NCBI GenBank assembly: GCA_035582835.1 | Contig: JAYKAV010000112.1 | Location: forward strand, 2,980,102-3,044,101 | Source: Phoebastria nigripes | Taxonomy: Eukaryota; Chordata; Aves; Procellariiformes; Diomedeidae | Direction of reading: 5' to 3' | DNA length: 64,000 bases | Part shown: positions 34,301 through 45,465 of the stretch, piece by piece | Numbering within the stretch: position 1 is the first letter of the stretch | Layout: each line of letters starts with the position of its first letter | Notes under the pieces: generated by a model | The model's database searches: none | The model's input: only the letters and a program-made list of their open reading frames with translations | Told to the model about the DNA's origin: nothing | Made by a program: the position numbers and the translations under genes

Positions 34301-37300
34301 CGTCTGAAAAATCAGACAACAGTCTGGCTAATTCAACAAATTGTGCTTTTGAGCTGAATCTCTAAGGAGTAGATCAAGTGAAGATAATAAGGCTGTGCTG
34401 GACCACAACAAATCAAGGTAACCTGTATCATGCACAGCCCTTCAAAAGTTCTTACTTTAATCTGAATTACTAGCTGAGATTTTGAAACAAATCAACTTAT
34501 TACTTGCTTACCTACCAATCTTTAACTACGCAAAAAAATATGGCAGTCTATGCTTCAAAGCATAATGCCAAACACAAAGTCAACTTTTGTCTTGGGTCTT
34601 CATTTTCCTCTTTTAGCTGGAGTTAAATTTAAAACACTGTATCATATATTTATAAAGTAATAATAATTCAAGTCAAAAGACTGTAAACACATAAAGGTTT
34701 CTCTTGCAAGCCTCTGTTGTTTTATTGGAAAAATTTTAAGGTAAGACTGAACCTGCCTTTCATACCAAAGACTGAGTATGTGCTAGTAAGTTAAGTCAGC
34801 AGCCAAAAGATTTTCTTATTTCTGCATCAGAATCCTTCTGTAACGTTAGCAGCTGAACTCCTGAGTAGGTGTAACAAAGCAATGACACATTTTGCACAAC
34901 TGCTTGTTTGGAGTTTCCTAACATTCGCAGACAATGTGCATAACATTATTGTCCTGAAAAGCCACAACTAGCAACATCCTCGATTCTTGAAATAGAAATT
35001 GCATTCATCCTCAGTAGAGAGGAGTTTAGCAACATCAAGTTGCACAGGTACCATATGATAAAATTCCAGTTCTGAGAAAACATTCTGCCTGAAGCAGCAT
35101 GATCAAAATCCTTTACTTCAAGATTTTTGCCACAGTGCGTTTGAGGGGGAAAGAGAAAGTCTGCTGAAAGCCGTAATACTTCAATTATGTGAAGAGTCCT
35201 GGGCAGCATTAGATACTCTGTTCATCTCCTGTGCTAAGCTTCTTACCCTCTTCTTAAAATAAAACTTACATCCTAATCACCCAGAAAATACCATAACCTC
35301 AGTCGTCTTCCTTTAAAGTATAAACACATCTTCTTACCTATTTACTCCTCCAGGCCACTCACGAATACCCAGAAAGGAGCGGATGTTACTTTGCCTACTG
35401 GACACCTCTATGAGCTCTGGCCCTTGGATACGTTCTAGGAAAGAATCAGGTCTTCGGTCTTCANGGTGCAAATGTCTTGTGGCCCATGACCTCACAGATA
35501 TGACAAATTGTGATAGCCTGCATGGAACAGACATACAACATTGATTGAACCAGACAAGAACATCAGATGGCTTAAATCACCCCCACAAAGAGCAGCCCAG
35601 GAGGATTTTTCTCCACTTCTCCACCTGCCATGAAATTAAACTTGATGGATTAACTGCGTGAACCCAGTCACTTCCCACAATTTCATACATCACTTTTTGC
35701 AGTGGATCAGAAAGTATCTCACACATCAGGTCCTAGTCTACTGTACCAGTACCACAGGAGCAACAGAAGAATATTCTTGCCACGTGGGGGCAAACCAAGT
35801 CGTTGGGGCGGGACAGTTGACTTCTGACAAATTTCTGACATGATGTGATAATGGGGGAATCCTGGACTGACAGAATTAGGAGATATAAAATACTCACAAG
35901 ATCACATGCTCAAGGGCTGGTACACACAGTGGAAACAAAAGCTGAATAGCTGGTGAGGTAGGATGGACTTTGAAATAAGGAATGGTAACAATTCAGCCAC
36001 TTTCCCCATGATTTTAAAGGGTCTGTCTGCAGACATTAATTGCCTATCATACATAAACCTGCCTACTGCATAGGAAGCACTATTTCCTCATCCTAAATTT
36101 CTAGCAGAGCACTGAAATGCAATAAGCAAAAAAACATGACAATGTAATTAATTTATCACTGTATCATTATGTATCTTTTTCTCTACCCACTAATTCACAT
36201 TACGAATCCTTACAATGTTTTCTGTCAAAGTTCAAAAGGAAACGTTTCTGAAAAATTGAAAATAATGGAGACTGAAATCTAGAAAAGTGCTTATATTTAT
36301 TACCCACACAATATATTGTATTATTTCCTATCAGCAGTCTAGTTTGGACAAAAGTGGTGTTAATTCAGGTGTCCCAAACTTGGCCTCAAAAACAGCATAA
36401 TGAAATCCTGAACAATGCTCAACTTCTTACAGAGACCTTGGGCTACTCAAGGAAAGCTCTTTACATTCTCTCTGCATCAGCTAGTATTACATATGCTCAG
36501 AATCCACAAAGAGGTTGATATGAACAATTTAAATCTTATGGTAAAGTACATCTGCCTCTTGATTGCAGTTCTCCAGGGCCTAACTACACCTCCTCATAGA
36601 TCTTGCCCAGGTTCTCTTACCTTGAAATAAAAAGGACAAAAAAGGCAGGAATAATATCACGTATCAGAAATTAGAAAAACATATTTCTAGTTCTTTAGAG
36701 CTATACCAAGATAGCATCATATAAAACATCTACAATTTCCAACAATTAGGAGAATCCAAAGCCTACCAAGAATGCAAAAGAAAATAAAAGCTCCACATAA
36801 AACTCTGAGATTATTTAACAAATTCCTCACTCTATTCAAAAAACACTGCATAGAATTAAGCTACAGAATTCTTCTCTTTGCCTGAGCAGAACTCAGCTTT
36901 CACACAAGGAGTGGTATGGAAAACTACTAATATGGATGTTCTTACATTAGAAAATAAAGCATTTTGATGAGACCTGTTAGTTAAGGAGCAAACAGATTTT
37001 ACCAAATAAGATTGAGACCCTCTATTTGAACAAAGAAATAGAATTTTCTGATTTCTGCCACGCTATATTATTTTCACATGTTTGTCCTTTACGTCTCGAA
37101 GTAAGATACTCAGTGAAGTCTATCAGATGCTGGTGTCTTAGGTCCTTGATAATTTGCATTCAAAAGGCATGTTATGTTACCATAATATTTAAATTGCTAA
37201 GCATTCATGTTTTCATCACAGGCTTCCTTGTACATTCAGAGCATAAGTAACTGTAGCTACACACATGTGTAATTCAAACTATCCTGAAAAAGGGTAAAGA

Positions 37301-40300
37301 ACAATATAAACAAAGATGTAAAAGGAAGTTCTCAATATGAGTTTATATATACATGTGCTTTACGTTCACACAAAACACACACCTATAAATGTTTTCCACC
37401 TAAAACCAACTTCTTGCAGACTTTGTAATCTACATGCAGTGGTGTCACTATCTGACAACCAAACAGGGAAATACAAGTTTATTCTGCACCATCCAAAAGG
37501 CTGAAGTGTAAACAACACTCTTTAAATGACTCTAGTTTTATAATAACTTTTTTCTTTGCTCTTTGAAATACACTATCCTTAAACCGAGTATGGTCTGTAT
37601 TGTGTGTAACAATGGTATCTGAAGACAGAGCTCTGTAGTCTCAGCTGGAAATATTTAAAGCAGACACAGTAAGTTTTTGAAGCTCCACTTCAGGTTTATG
37701 TTTAAGTCCCGGTAAAATAAATGACATAAGCAAATGGTTGACTTGAATTTTGCTGACTAAGGCTCCCAATCCATTATAAACATAACTGGATTCTAAAAAC
37801 CAAGAGAAATTCTTGCACTCCCAACACAATAGCTCGTGTCTCCTCCCTTGCCAGAGCCATCCGCCAACAAGGGAACAATCATTATGTCTTATTTGATAGG
37901 AAACAAACATTGCATCAGCTGTCAGCCAGAACCAAGCACTTACCCATTTATTTTACAGTCTGGCCTCACTTCATGCATTTCCTCAGCGTTCAACATATTT
38001 TCAGATCTGATCATGTAAAAATAATTTTTTTTTTTTAATTCAGACTAATTTGTGTGAGCTCATTCAGCATCTCTAGGATTCGAAGGCTTTTATTAGCAAT
38101 GAGTAAGTGATGAGTTCAGAATCAAGGTCAAAAGCAGCTTCTGTTATTTTTTACAGACTTTCTTCAGCTGGACTCCATCCATTTTCTTTGGAAAGTGATG
38201 GTTCTTCTTACTTTGCCTCCAAATTGTCATCAGTCTCTTTCAACAATTTAAACTTGATACTGGAAACGGTATTAGTTAGCACGTTACCTTGCCATTGCTC
38301 CCCTGCCTGTGAATGAGCTCGTCTGGGATTCAGGTAGATGCCTTCCTTCCACAGAAATGACTCTCTGCAGTTCTGAAGACGCATCCTCACACAGTGAATG
38401 GGTTCTGCAAAAGCAAATTTTTTTTAAGAATTCCATACAGCCTCCAGCAGACATCCCATCTGATTCCTTCCANCACTACATCAGGAAACAATGCTGCAAA
38501 CTGTCCTCTTCCTAGTAATCTTCCTAGTAATATGGCATACGTTTGATAAACATAGAGCTAAGCCTATATTCCTACTTTTCTGGAGCCAACCAACACGAAA
38601 TGAAGTCAGTGGAGGCTCTGCCATCCATTCCAGCAAGCTCAGAAGCTGATTCCTTACTGGTCAGTACTGCTCTGGTGTGCAGATGCACAATTATGGGAAG
38701 CATGTTTTCTATTCTAACACCTCTTGTAAGGCATCAGCAGCTTTCCTTCAACATAGCGTTCATCCCCAGGGGGCTTTAAAGTGACTGCCCACTGCTTTTT
38801 TCAGTGTTGTTCTCCTCCTAGACATTGTTTGGGTTTAACAGTCTGGAAGTTCTACCGGTGAGGTTCCTTTTTATGACTCAAAGCAAACACGCATCTCTNT
38901 TTGCTTTCACTCTTGCTTGGATTGAAAGGGAAACCAGTGATTTTACAGTAGTTAGCCCCGAGCAGCACCACTAGTGTTCTTACCAGCCTGTTGCCGCCAG
39001 CTACACAACTGCAGGCCTAACGCTGCTTGCTTCATAACTGAAACTTCACCTGTTGCATAGCAAAACAGGCTACAGATCTTCAGGGCTGCTCTGGCAGCGA
39101 TGAGATGAAGCACCTCAGGCTATTGCCACACATGGAAAACAGTACAACAGCCCAGCTGCACACAACTGCAGATAGTGATTGTAACATTAAGCTATGTGCA
39201 GTGTCTGCCAACTCCCAAGAGTTCCTGTAATTGTAAGACTACTTATTAGCACTGAAATAATTAGCATTTGAGAAAAATAGATTAAATTTTAGCCTCATCT
39301 TTCAGTAATGGAGTTTTGAAATTGACTTCACTGGAACCTGGACCTTACCAGGGTCTCTCTGGATTTTTCTGTAAGACTTCTAGGGTTTTCTCTGTGTTTT
39401 TCATTCTTTAGTATTCACTTTTACAAGACTTTGTCACATCCATTAAGGATCACGTTTTCCCCCTTTGTAATGCAAACAAAAACTCTCACATGAGTCTGTT
39501 AATCTGCATTGCCAGGAAAACACTGACTCTAATGATACTTGCAGTATCTTCATAAGAATTGGCAACAGCATTTTGAATGCCCACAAAAGGATAATTAGCA
39601 ACTCAATTTTGTGTGTACTCACAGCTGAGAAACTGACAAACAGAGAATTAAAACTTTATTATTTCTACACAAAGAACCATGCTAAAAAAAGATAGGTCCT
39701 GCCACTCCCAGAATTCTCAACTTGTTAACTGTTTTCTTCTTCTCTTCCAGCAAGAAGACACCAATAGACACTGCTTAGTATTGAAAAAATTTATAACCTA
39801 GTTTATGTTGTGGGTGCTGAGAATATTGTGGATGCCAAAGTTAACATGGCTTCTAGGGGAGAATAAACAAACTCATGGAAGAGAAATCCATTATGGATTA
39901 CCAGATATACAGAGCCTGCATTCAGCTCAAGAAGTCTCCTGAGCTGGATGCTGGGAGAGTATTAGAGGAAAGTATGTTGCAGATACTTGCAGTTTGCCCG
40001 CTTTTTTTTCTTTTTCCTGGCACATCTGCCTATAGACCTGCTGGAGAAAGGATACTGGAGTAGTCAGTCTTTTAGACTGCACTGCTATGGCTGTTTTTAA
40101 GTCCTTTTATTCCTTTTCACAGAAAAATAGACATTTTGTGTGATCTTAGACAGCAGTAAATTTTAATAAGGCTACTTCTGTTCTTACTCACCAATTATTA
40201 CTATTTTTGAGTCCTGAAAATACATTTTCAGAAGAAGATAGTGGGAGTTCTTAGAAAATAATTTTAAGTGTCACAATTCAGATGTGAAAAAAAAAATTGT

Positions 40301-43300
40301 GGTTTTCAGAAATAGATAGCCTTTCATGGAGGCTTAAGCCAGTACCTTTTATTTCACATTTGGATGGATTAGAAGTTTGTGTTCAATCAGTGGTGACTCA
40401 GATAATGACAAGTATCTCACTAAGTTGCAGTAACTCAACCGGTTATAGTGACTGTACACTAAGTAGTTATATTTGCTCTAAATATAGGTAATTAAATGTA
40501 AGGGTCACAAAATAAAGCAGTGAATAATGATACAGAAAACAAAGCAAACACACATTAAAATACTTTAGGTATCCTTCCAAGTAGAATTTGAAAAAGAAAA
40601 AAGATTGTCAGAGTGCAATCTTTATCAGACTAAGAAAACCCCACACAGAGGTCAGACCCAGGAAATCAGGCCAATCAGACTTTTTCTGAAGTCTCAGAGG
40701 GAGATCTATTTCAATTTTATTAGCCTCTATAAGCATACTGAAATACAATGAACACCATGTGATGTACTATTTTGATATAACTGTGCTGGTTTATCAGTGA
40801 GAACAAGAGCCAAGCAGGAGTTGAAAACTGGTATCCAAAATTCACTGTTAACTATCATTCTTATTTCTGTTTTGTAAACTTGTTTTAGTCCCAGACTCTT
40901 TTATTACTGACATTGCTGTGTTTGGGCATCTGCTGACAAAAAATAAAAGGCTAAGAATGAAGAGCTCAGCTTTATTTTGAGTAAATGCCTAGGAAGGCAA
41001 TGCAGAATAGTGCAGAGAGAGCTGAGTGAGCTCTAAACAAGCTAGATCAGGTACTAAAAGCAATACTGTCCTACTAGTTCCACTTAATCAGCACAGAGGC
41101 ATACTTGCTAAGTACATCATCTGTTAAGTGCTTCGTGTGCATGATCATCACCTCCATACTCCTCAACAGCGTGGAAAGCTGTACTCCACTGTCCCTACAC
41201 AGGCTCATCACATTTTGTGCGTCTGTAACATTGAGTTTTACCAACTGTCTGTCCTCTTGCTAGCAGAGCTACAGAGCACTTAATGGCACCCTCTAAAACC
41301 CAGTGTTTTCAATCCAGGATATGGCTCTTGGTGCCTGGAGCCAGAAGTATGTTGAAGAAATGTTTTAATCTAGGTGAAAGAAAATGGCATGCTTAATGTG
41401 ACCTGATCTGAACACCTTACAATCTGATCCAGAGTCCCACAAAACAAATTAAACATTTCAAATTATTTAAATTACTCTCTGGTCAGATTCTTACCAATAA
41501 GTGATCAGACACACTCACGGAAAAATTTGTATTCTGTAGGAAAAAAAAGGCAAAACTCTCAGACTCAACTGCTGGAATCAAATTGGGTGGATTATGGGCT
41601 CAACTAGTGAAGTTTTGAAGTCTATATTTTTATTTTGGTTGCTTGACTGTTTTTAAAACACAATTTTCTGATTGCTCTATATGTGCATCAAGAATTTCTA
41701 CAACTAGGTTTATGTTATAACTAAATACAACAATTTGTAAATAAGTTCAGGTTTACCTTACAAAAAATTATAGATATAACATGTGTAGACAACACAGGAA
41801 AATCAAAATCATTTTGCGGAAACACTAGTAAAGTGCTTGCATTTCACTTCTACAAATACAGCTTATGTATATCTGCAACAGGATCAGAAAACAATACACA
41901 AAGGATTGTGTATTGCCAGGCAACTCTTATGAAAGCACCTGTCTGATATTACACAGCAATCACAAACATATTCCACTTTAATTCACACAAATGCAAATCA
42001 AAAAATAAATCTAAAATGAACTCTTCCTTCCATTATTATAACTCCCTATTATAAAACTCATATACTTATTCCTGACTTTCCTCAACCCTGTTCAGGTAAT
42101 AGAAGAGGCCTTATTTGTCAGCTGGCTTTATATTGATGCAGAGGGACAGTTACAGATGGGGTTTTTGATGTAACACCTTCAATGCATGTGGCACAGTTTT
42201 TACTTTATTTTTACGAAGACGGACTCATTCCCATCTGGACTCCATAAGCTTGTTTGGTACCTGCAGCGAAACAGTAACCACTGCCATTACTATCCAAGGG
42301 TGTTACACGGTCTGAAATCAACATGAGAAGAGAATACGCAGTGTGCCAAGAAATAAAGAGCAGGTTACAAAGCGGAAACATCAGCAGATTATTGTGCCTC
42401 CTCGGCTTATGCTGAAAAATATTTTATTTCCATGGGGGTAGCACTGTCACTATATCTTAGAGAAAACTCACTGAAACTGAGGCTTCTGCTCCATGCCTCT
42501 TCAGCTCTCTAAAGGCCAATTTATTCCCATGCTTTCGAGGTATCTAGTGGAGTAAGCTCAAGGAAGGATACTTACATCAGCACCTGCTCTGTACCTGTCC
42601 ATTGCCTTGACTTAATTTGGCTCTAAATTCGCACAAAGATCTTCAAGCAAACCCTAGATGACCATTTGCACCTAAAATGCATGCAAATAATCCAGAATTT
42701 TCATTTAGTAGTAATTGTTTTGAAGTTCTGATCAGTTCAACAGGAATTGCTGAAGCCCTTTTGAGTAATGACTATGAGCCAGACTTCAAGGGTGGGATTT
42801 GGCTCCAGATGGCAGTGGCCTAAATTAGGGTTTCTAATATAAGCTGAGTAGCTAAGTTCCCATTATAGTCAATTGCCATCTTAGGGCTTGATTCAATTGC
42901 CTCAATATAGGAGTCTAATACCATTTGGAAACCTCAAAATACTTTATCTGACCTCTCCAGAGCACACAGGTCTCACCTCATATGCACTAACCTGCTAACT
43001 AAATGCTTCAGATACTCTATGGTATCTCAAATAGCTTTAGATGCCTATTTTAGGCAACTAAATATGTCTCATAATCGACACAGCCAAACGAGCCTGAAGA
43101 GCTATCCAACTTCAGGGTAAGCTGAACAGTTCCTTAGGCTCCACTGACTATTAGTACTGACTACATCTCCACTGATGACAGCAGGAACTTAAGACACCTA
43201 CTCACATAAAGACACTGAAATCCAGATGTCTACAAGGCACAGCTGAATCCTACTTCCAACTTTTAGATAGACAACCTGTGCCTATAAGCTAATGTGCTGC

Positions 43301-45432
43301 CTGTTCTATCTGAGCTGTTTCTATACAGAGGCTGGATTTTAAAAACGAAGACTCATTAGTTATTTTTTGTTTTGTTGATTTTTGTTTTAACAAAATGGAC
43401 CAACTTTATAGCATGCTACACTGTACGAATATGGGCACATGAATCACCTACTCCAGCATAACTGAGAATGACAGTTTATCACTAGCAGTTTTCTGTTAAC
43501 TGTTTCAGTGAACGCTTTTCCTTGATAATACCTCATTCCACAGCAGAAAAGCACTTAAGCAAATCCTTAGCATTAAGCATAAATTTAACACCCACTGACT
43601 TTAATGAGAACTAAGTAATGTGCTTAATTGCTTTGTTGAACTATAGCCAACAGGAGTTGGAAGAAGATAAACACAAAGGAGAAATGCTGCTACTTTAAAA
43701 AACCTGGGTTTTTTCCAATGTCTATAGTTGTATATTTTGCTACAAGACAAAGAAGAGCTAAAATTTTGGATGGGATCTATCTTTTGGTACAGACATATTT
43801 TAAAACAAATCTGAATTAAAAAAATGTGTATCAGAATTCTTTGAGTGGTATTACAAAGGTATTGTATATACTTACTAGCAGTCACTTCAGCAATCCAAAA
43901 ACTTCAAATATGAGATCTCTTTTACACAGTGAGATTGTATCTTTTTACTCATCTGTGAACTCCTGTAACTAATCCTGATAACAGCAAACTTTCTTTTAAA
44001 TAAATGGCTCTTCAAAACCACCATCATCATGATAAAGTGCAATTCATATCTGAGTCCCTCTATTTGTCATAAGTAAGTCATTGCCTTTGAAACCGCAGAT
44101 GACTGCAGTGATTCAATTCTACATTTAAACCTTTATAACCACACTCTCACATCCCTGCCAGTAATTCCAGTCTGTGATTTGCCAATCACTGATATGCTCT
44201 ACAAAAAGGACGTGAAAAAAAGGAAGGGAAGAGGCTCATTTCTATCTGTGTTTTCCCTGTTTCTGAGATATCACTGTAAATGGAGACAAAGGGACACGGC
44301 TCTTGCAAATCTCCCTAAGGAGAACATGGTGTAGTGTAACTAAGACACGCAAGCCATACTGTGCGGAATAAAAGCAGCTCCATTTTCACTAGTGTAGGTA
44401 CACCTNCATGACAGAAAGTATCAAAGTAGCAAAGCAGAAAGAAAAAAAGGACCAATTCAAACAGGACAGGGATCACATCCATCCTAGATGCTAGGGGCAT
44501 GCAATCCAAAATTATCATAACACAGGCAGTCCTATCAACCCAGCAGGATTTTGAGTGCTCTAGTCTGGGTACACATTTGAACAGCAAGAGACAGTCTGAC
44601 AAGGTCCACGTAGCNGAGGTGGTTGACCGTAACAAGCCAAAAGCAGAACACTTTTTCCAGCCTGTACAGGTGCTGTGGATCATCAGACACTTTCCTGCAG
44701 GCCCAGCAGGATTTGCCCAAACTAGAGAAATAACTGGTACTATGTAAAATTTAAGTGTGGACTCACTGGCACATTTTAAACAGCCACTCTAGAACTATCA
44801 AAACAGGGAAAGGTGAATGTAAAGAAACCGATACAGGTCCACTGTACAGTGAGAGGCTCTGAAAAGCCAGTACAAAAATGTTGATATTCTTTATACACTA
44901 CAAATGTTCCCTATCACAGGAACTAGGCGTTTTACAGAGGCTACTTTTAAAAAAACTTCCTGAGGCTTTTCACTGCATGGCACTGGGAGGATCCCTTTTT
45001 CACCAAATCCCACAGTCTGGGGTAAGCACAGACCTTGCTATCTGTGTGGTGACCTGAGAAAGAGGTTTCTCCTTAATGAGTTGGTGTAATTCCCACTGAT
45101 GTGAAAATGGGGTTTATTCCTGACATAATACAGATTCTGGTTCCAAAACTGCAAGCCATGACAACCTTCCTGTTGCTGTCTCTTCTGTACGTTAGACATA
45201 CATTGTTAAGTCAGTTAAGTGCACTGGGTCAACAACAGCATGATATAACACGCCCATAACGCAGAGCTAGAGGAGTGCCACAAATTATGCAGCAATCTGT
45301 CCTCTTGACTGTGATGAAAGCAATATATTACCTGATACAGCCATTTTCAATCCTTTCAATATCTTCATCGGTAGCTCTGACAGACAGTCTGTGCATACCA
45401 GGGTAGGAGTGCTGGGTGTTNATTTTTGCCAT
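20965..45432 (-). CDS. CNGA3: CNGA3, complete cone cGMP-gated cation channel alpha subunit (8 coding exons)
   Basis: Coding exons in transcript order: 45432-45332, 38404-38288, 35517-35338, 33735-33682, 29273-29118, 27008-26901, 25992-25886 and 22373-20965. The sum is 2232 nt, giving 743 residues plus stop, with all splice sites AG/GT and all phases consistent. The product is the alpha subunit of the cone photoreceptor CNG channel, which opens on cGMP and carries Na+/Ca2+ in the outer segment. Visible parts: cytosolic N-terminus 1-151, Lys/Glu/Asp-rich block 152-203, S1 about 218-238, S2 about 250-271, S4 about 324-338 ([15 protein letters not shown]), pore TIGET 415-419 with Glu418, C-linker, cyclic-nucleotide-binding domain around FGEISIL 597-603 and RRTA (Thr615), and a C-terminal leucine-zipper coiled coil 672-712. 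The start [12 protein letters not shown] and the sequence throughout match CNGA3 rather than rod CNGA1. Two Ns touch codons 4 and 81. The gene looks intact. Confidence 0.97.
22374..25885 (-). other. CNGA3 intron 7
   Basis: AT-rich intron. It contains a C homopolymer (11 C, 24447-24457) followed closely by nine A residues, and several Ns around 23715-23850. No coding exon or transposon is recognised. Confidence 0.8.
25886..25992 (-). CDS. CNGA3: CNGA3 exon 7 (S1-S2 loop and S2)
   Basis: 107 nt, residues 240-274 with one base of Gly275. The acceptor is gtttctttag and the donor is gtgagt. It reads [35 protein letters not shown], the standard CNG S2 region. The phase changes here from 2 to 1, as required by the large last exon. 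Confidence 0.96.
26901..27008 (-). CDS. CNGA3: CNGA3 exon 6 (pre-S1 and S1)
   Basis: 108 nt, phase 2 in and out, residues 204-238. The acceptor is actttccag and the donor is gtatgg. It reads [35 protein letters not shown]: the conserved VIDPSSN lead-in and the first membrane helix. Confidence 0.96.
27009..29117 (-). other. CNGA3 intron 5
   Basis: AT-rich intron with short TG/CA-rich patches around 27480-27540. Nothing else is recognised. Confidence 0.8.
29118..29273 (-). CDS. CNGA3: CNGA3 exon 5, Lys/Glu/Asp-rich low-complexity exon
   Basis: 156 nt, phase 2 in and out, residues 152-202 plus two split codons. The acceptor is gttgtacag and the donor is gtaagt. The frame fixed by the neighbouring exons reads KKEEKKEV, then runs of EEKK, then three DDKK units and EEE: almost entirely K, E and D with one Val. 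Similar KE-rich cytosolic segments precede S1 in rod CNGA1 and in some CNGA3 forms. Because length and phase are symmetrical, skipping it leaves the frame intact and gives ...[19 protein letters not shown], close to the mammalian sequence at this site. The AG-rich DNA also opens spurious frames on both strands. Confidence 0.88.
29274..33681 (-). other. CNGA3 intron 4, with an old SINE/LINE-like relic
   Basis: AT-rich intron. At about 32400-32560 there are phrases typical of old tRNA-SINE/L2 3' regions. The rest holds nothing recognisable. Confidence 0.6.
32400..32560 (+). mobile_element. Ancient MIR/L2-type repeat relic
   Basis: The motifs aagcactttgcaaat, ttgtcttcattt and ttttgcccaaggtacatgag occur in the order found in old amniote MIR/L2 3' sequences (there: ...agtgacttgcccaaggtcac...). 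It is strongly decayed and the ends are unclear. Confidence 0.4.
33682..33735 (-). CDS. CNGA3: CNGA3 exon 4 ([17 protein letters not shown]), 54 nt micro-exon
   Basis: Small exon, phase 2 in and out, residues 134-150. The acceptor is cttgctgcag and the donor is gtaagt. It matches the mammalian CNGA3 segment WPLAKCNTNTSNNTEE. Automated ORF calling would miss it. Confidence 0.9.
35338..35517 (-). CDS. CNGA3: CNGA3 exon 3 ([17 protein letters not shown]...)
   Basis: 180 nt, phase 2 in and out, residues 74-132. The acceptor is gttccatgcag and the donor is gtaaga. It contains the conserved CNGA3 segment [27 protein letters not shown], compared with RRWAARHVH...PDSFPDRFRGAEL in human as I remember it. 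One N makes residue 81 uncertain. Confidence 0.95.
35518..38287 (-). other. CNGA3 intron 2
   Basis: AT-rich intron between CNGA3 exons 2 and 3. No element recognised. Confidence 0.8.
38288..38404 (-). CDS. CNGA3: CNGA3 exon 2 ([20 protein letters not shown]...)
   Basis: 117 nt, phase 2 in and out: one base completing Arg34, 38 codons, and two bases of Arg73. The acceptor is gcttttgcag and the donor is gtaacg. The translation ends [10 protein letters not shown] and aligns with the poorly conserved cytosolic N-terminus of mammalian CNGA3 (there ...GSFTGQGIAR). It was found by reading, since another frame is open across it. Confidence 0.9.
38405..45331 (-). other. CNGA3 intron 1 of the coding part
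   Basis: About 6.9 kb of AT-rich sequence. A decayed old repeat is suspected at about 42770-43260. Minus-strand open frames around 44315-44720 show no recognisable domain. No exon is supported here. Confidence 0.65.
42770..43260. repeat. Possible ancient amniote interspersed repeat
   Basis: It contains several short motifs of the kind taggcaactaaat, gcctattttaggca and gtctaatacc. These resemble an old repeat common in turtles, crocodiles and birds that I cannot name. It is highly decayed and could be chance similarity. Confidence 0.25.
45332..45432 (-). CDS. CNGA3: CNGA3 first coding exon (start codon)
   Basis: ATG at 45432-45430, then 33 codons MAKINT...ENGCI plus two bases of Arg. The donor is gtaata from 45331. 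The MAKINTQ start and [11 protein letters not shown] match the CNGA3 N-terminus. Codon 4 is ATN, expected Ile. An acceptor (catttcag) ends at 45464, so 45433-45463 is 5' UTR in this exon and at least one non-coding exon must lie upstream at higher coordinates. Confidence 0.95.
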
Positions 45433-45463
45433 TTTGCTTTACATATCAACATCTAAATGACAG
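45433..45463 (-). other. CNGA3: CNGA3 5' UTR segment in first coding exon
   Basis: Bases between the acceptor AG (45465-45464) and the ATG at 45432. The context just before the ATG is A-rich (gcaaaatgg), giving a good G at +4. Confidence 0.75.
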
Positions 45464-45465
45464 CT

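Noticed and set aside
38208..38390. 60-codon minus-strand frame [11 protein letters not shown]...
   Set aside because: It covers CNGA3 exon 2 in the wrong frame. The splice-consistent frame gives [13 protein letters not shown]... ending GRGAMA.
42240..42330. Possible CNGA3 exon on the minus strand (acceptor gatttcag, donor-like gtacca)
   Set aside because: In the phase required by exon 1 it hits a stop after a few codons. A correct exon with matching sequence exists at 38288-38404.
44315..44740. Minus-strand frames of 122 and 61 codons suspected as a retroelement
   Set aside because: No reverse-transcriptase or other motif is seen and there are no repeat ends. There is not enough to call it.
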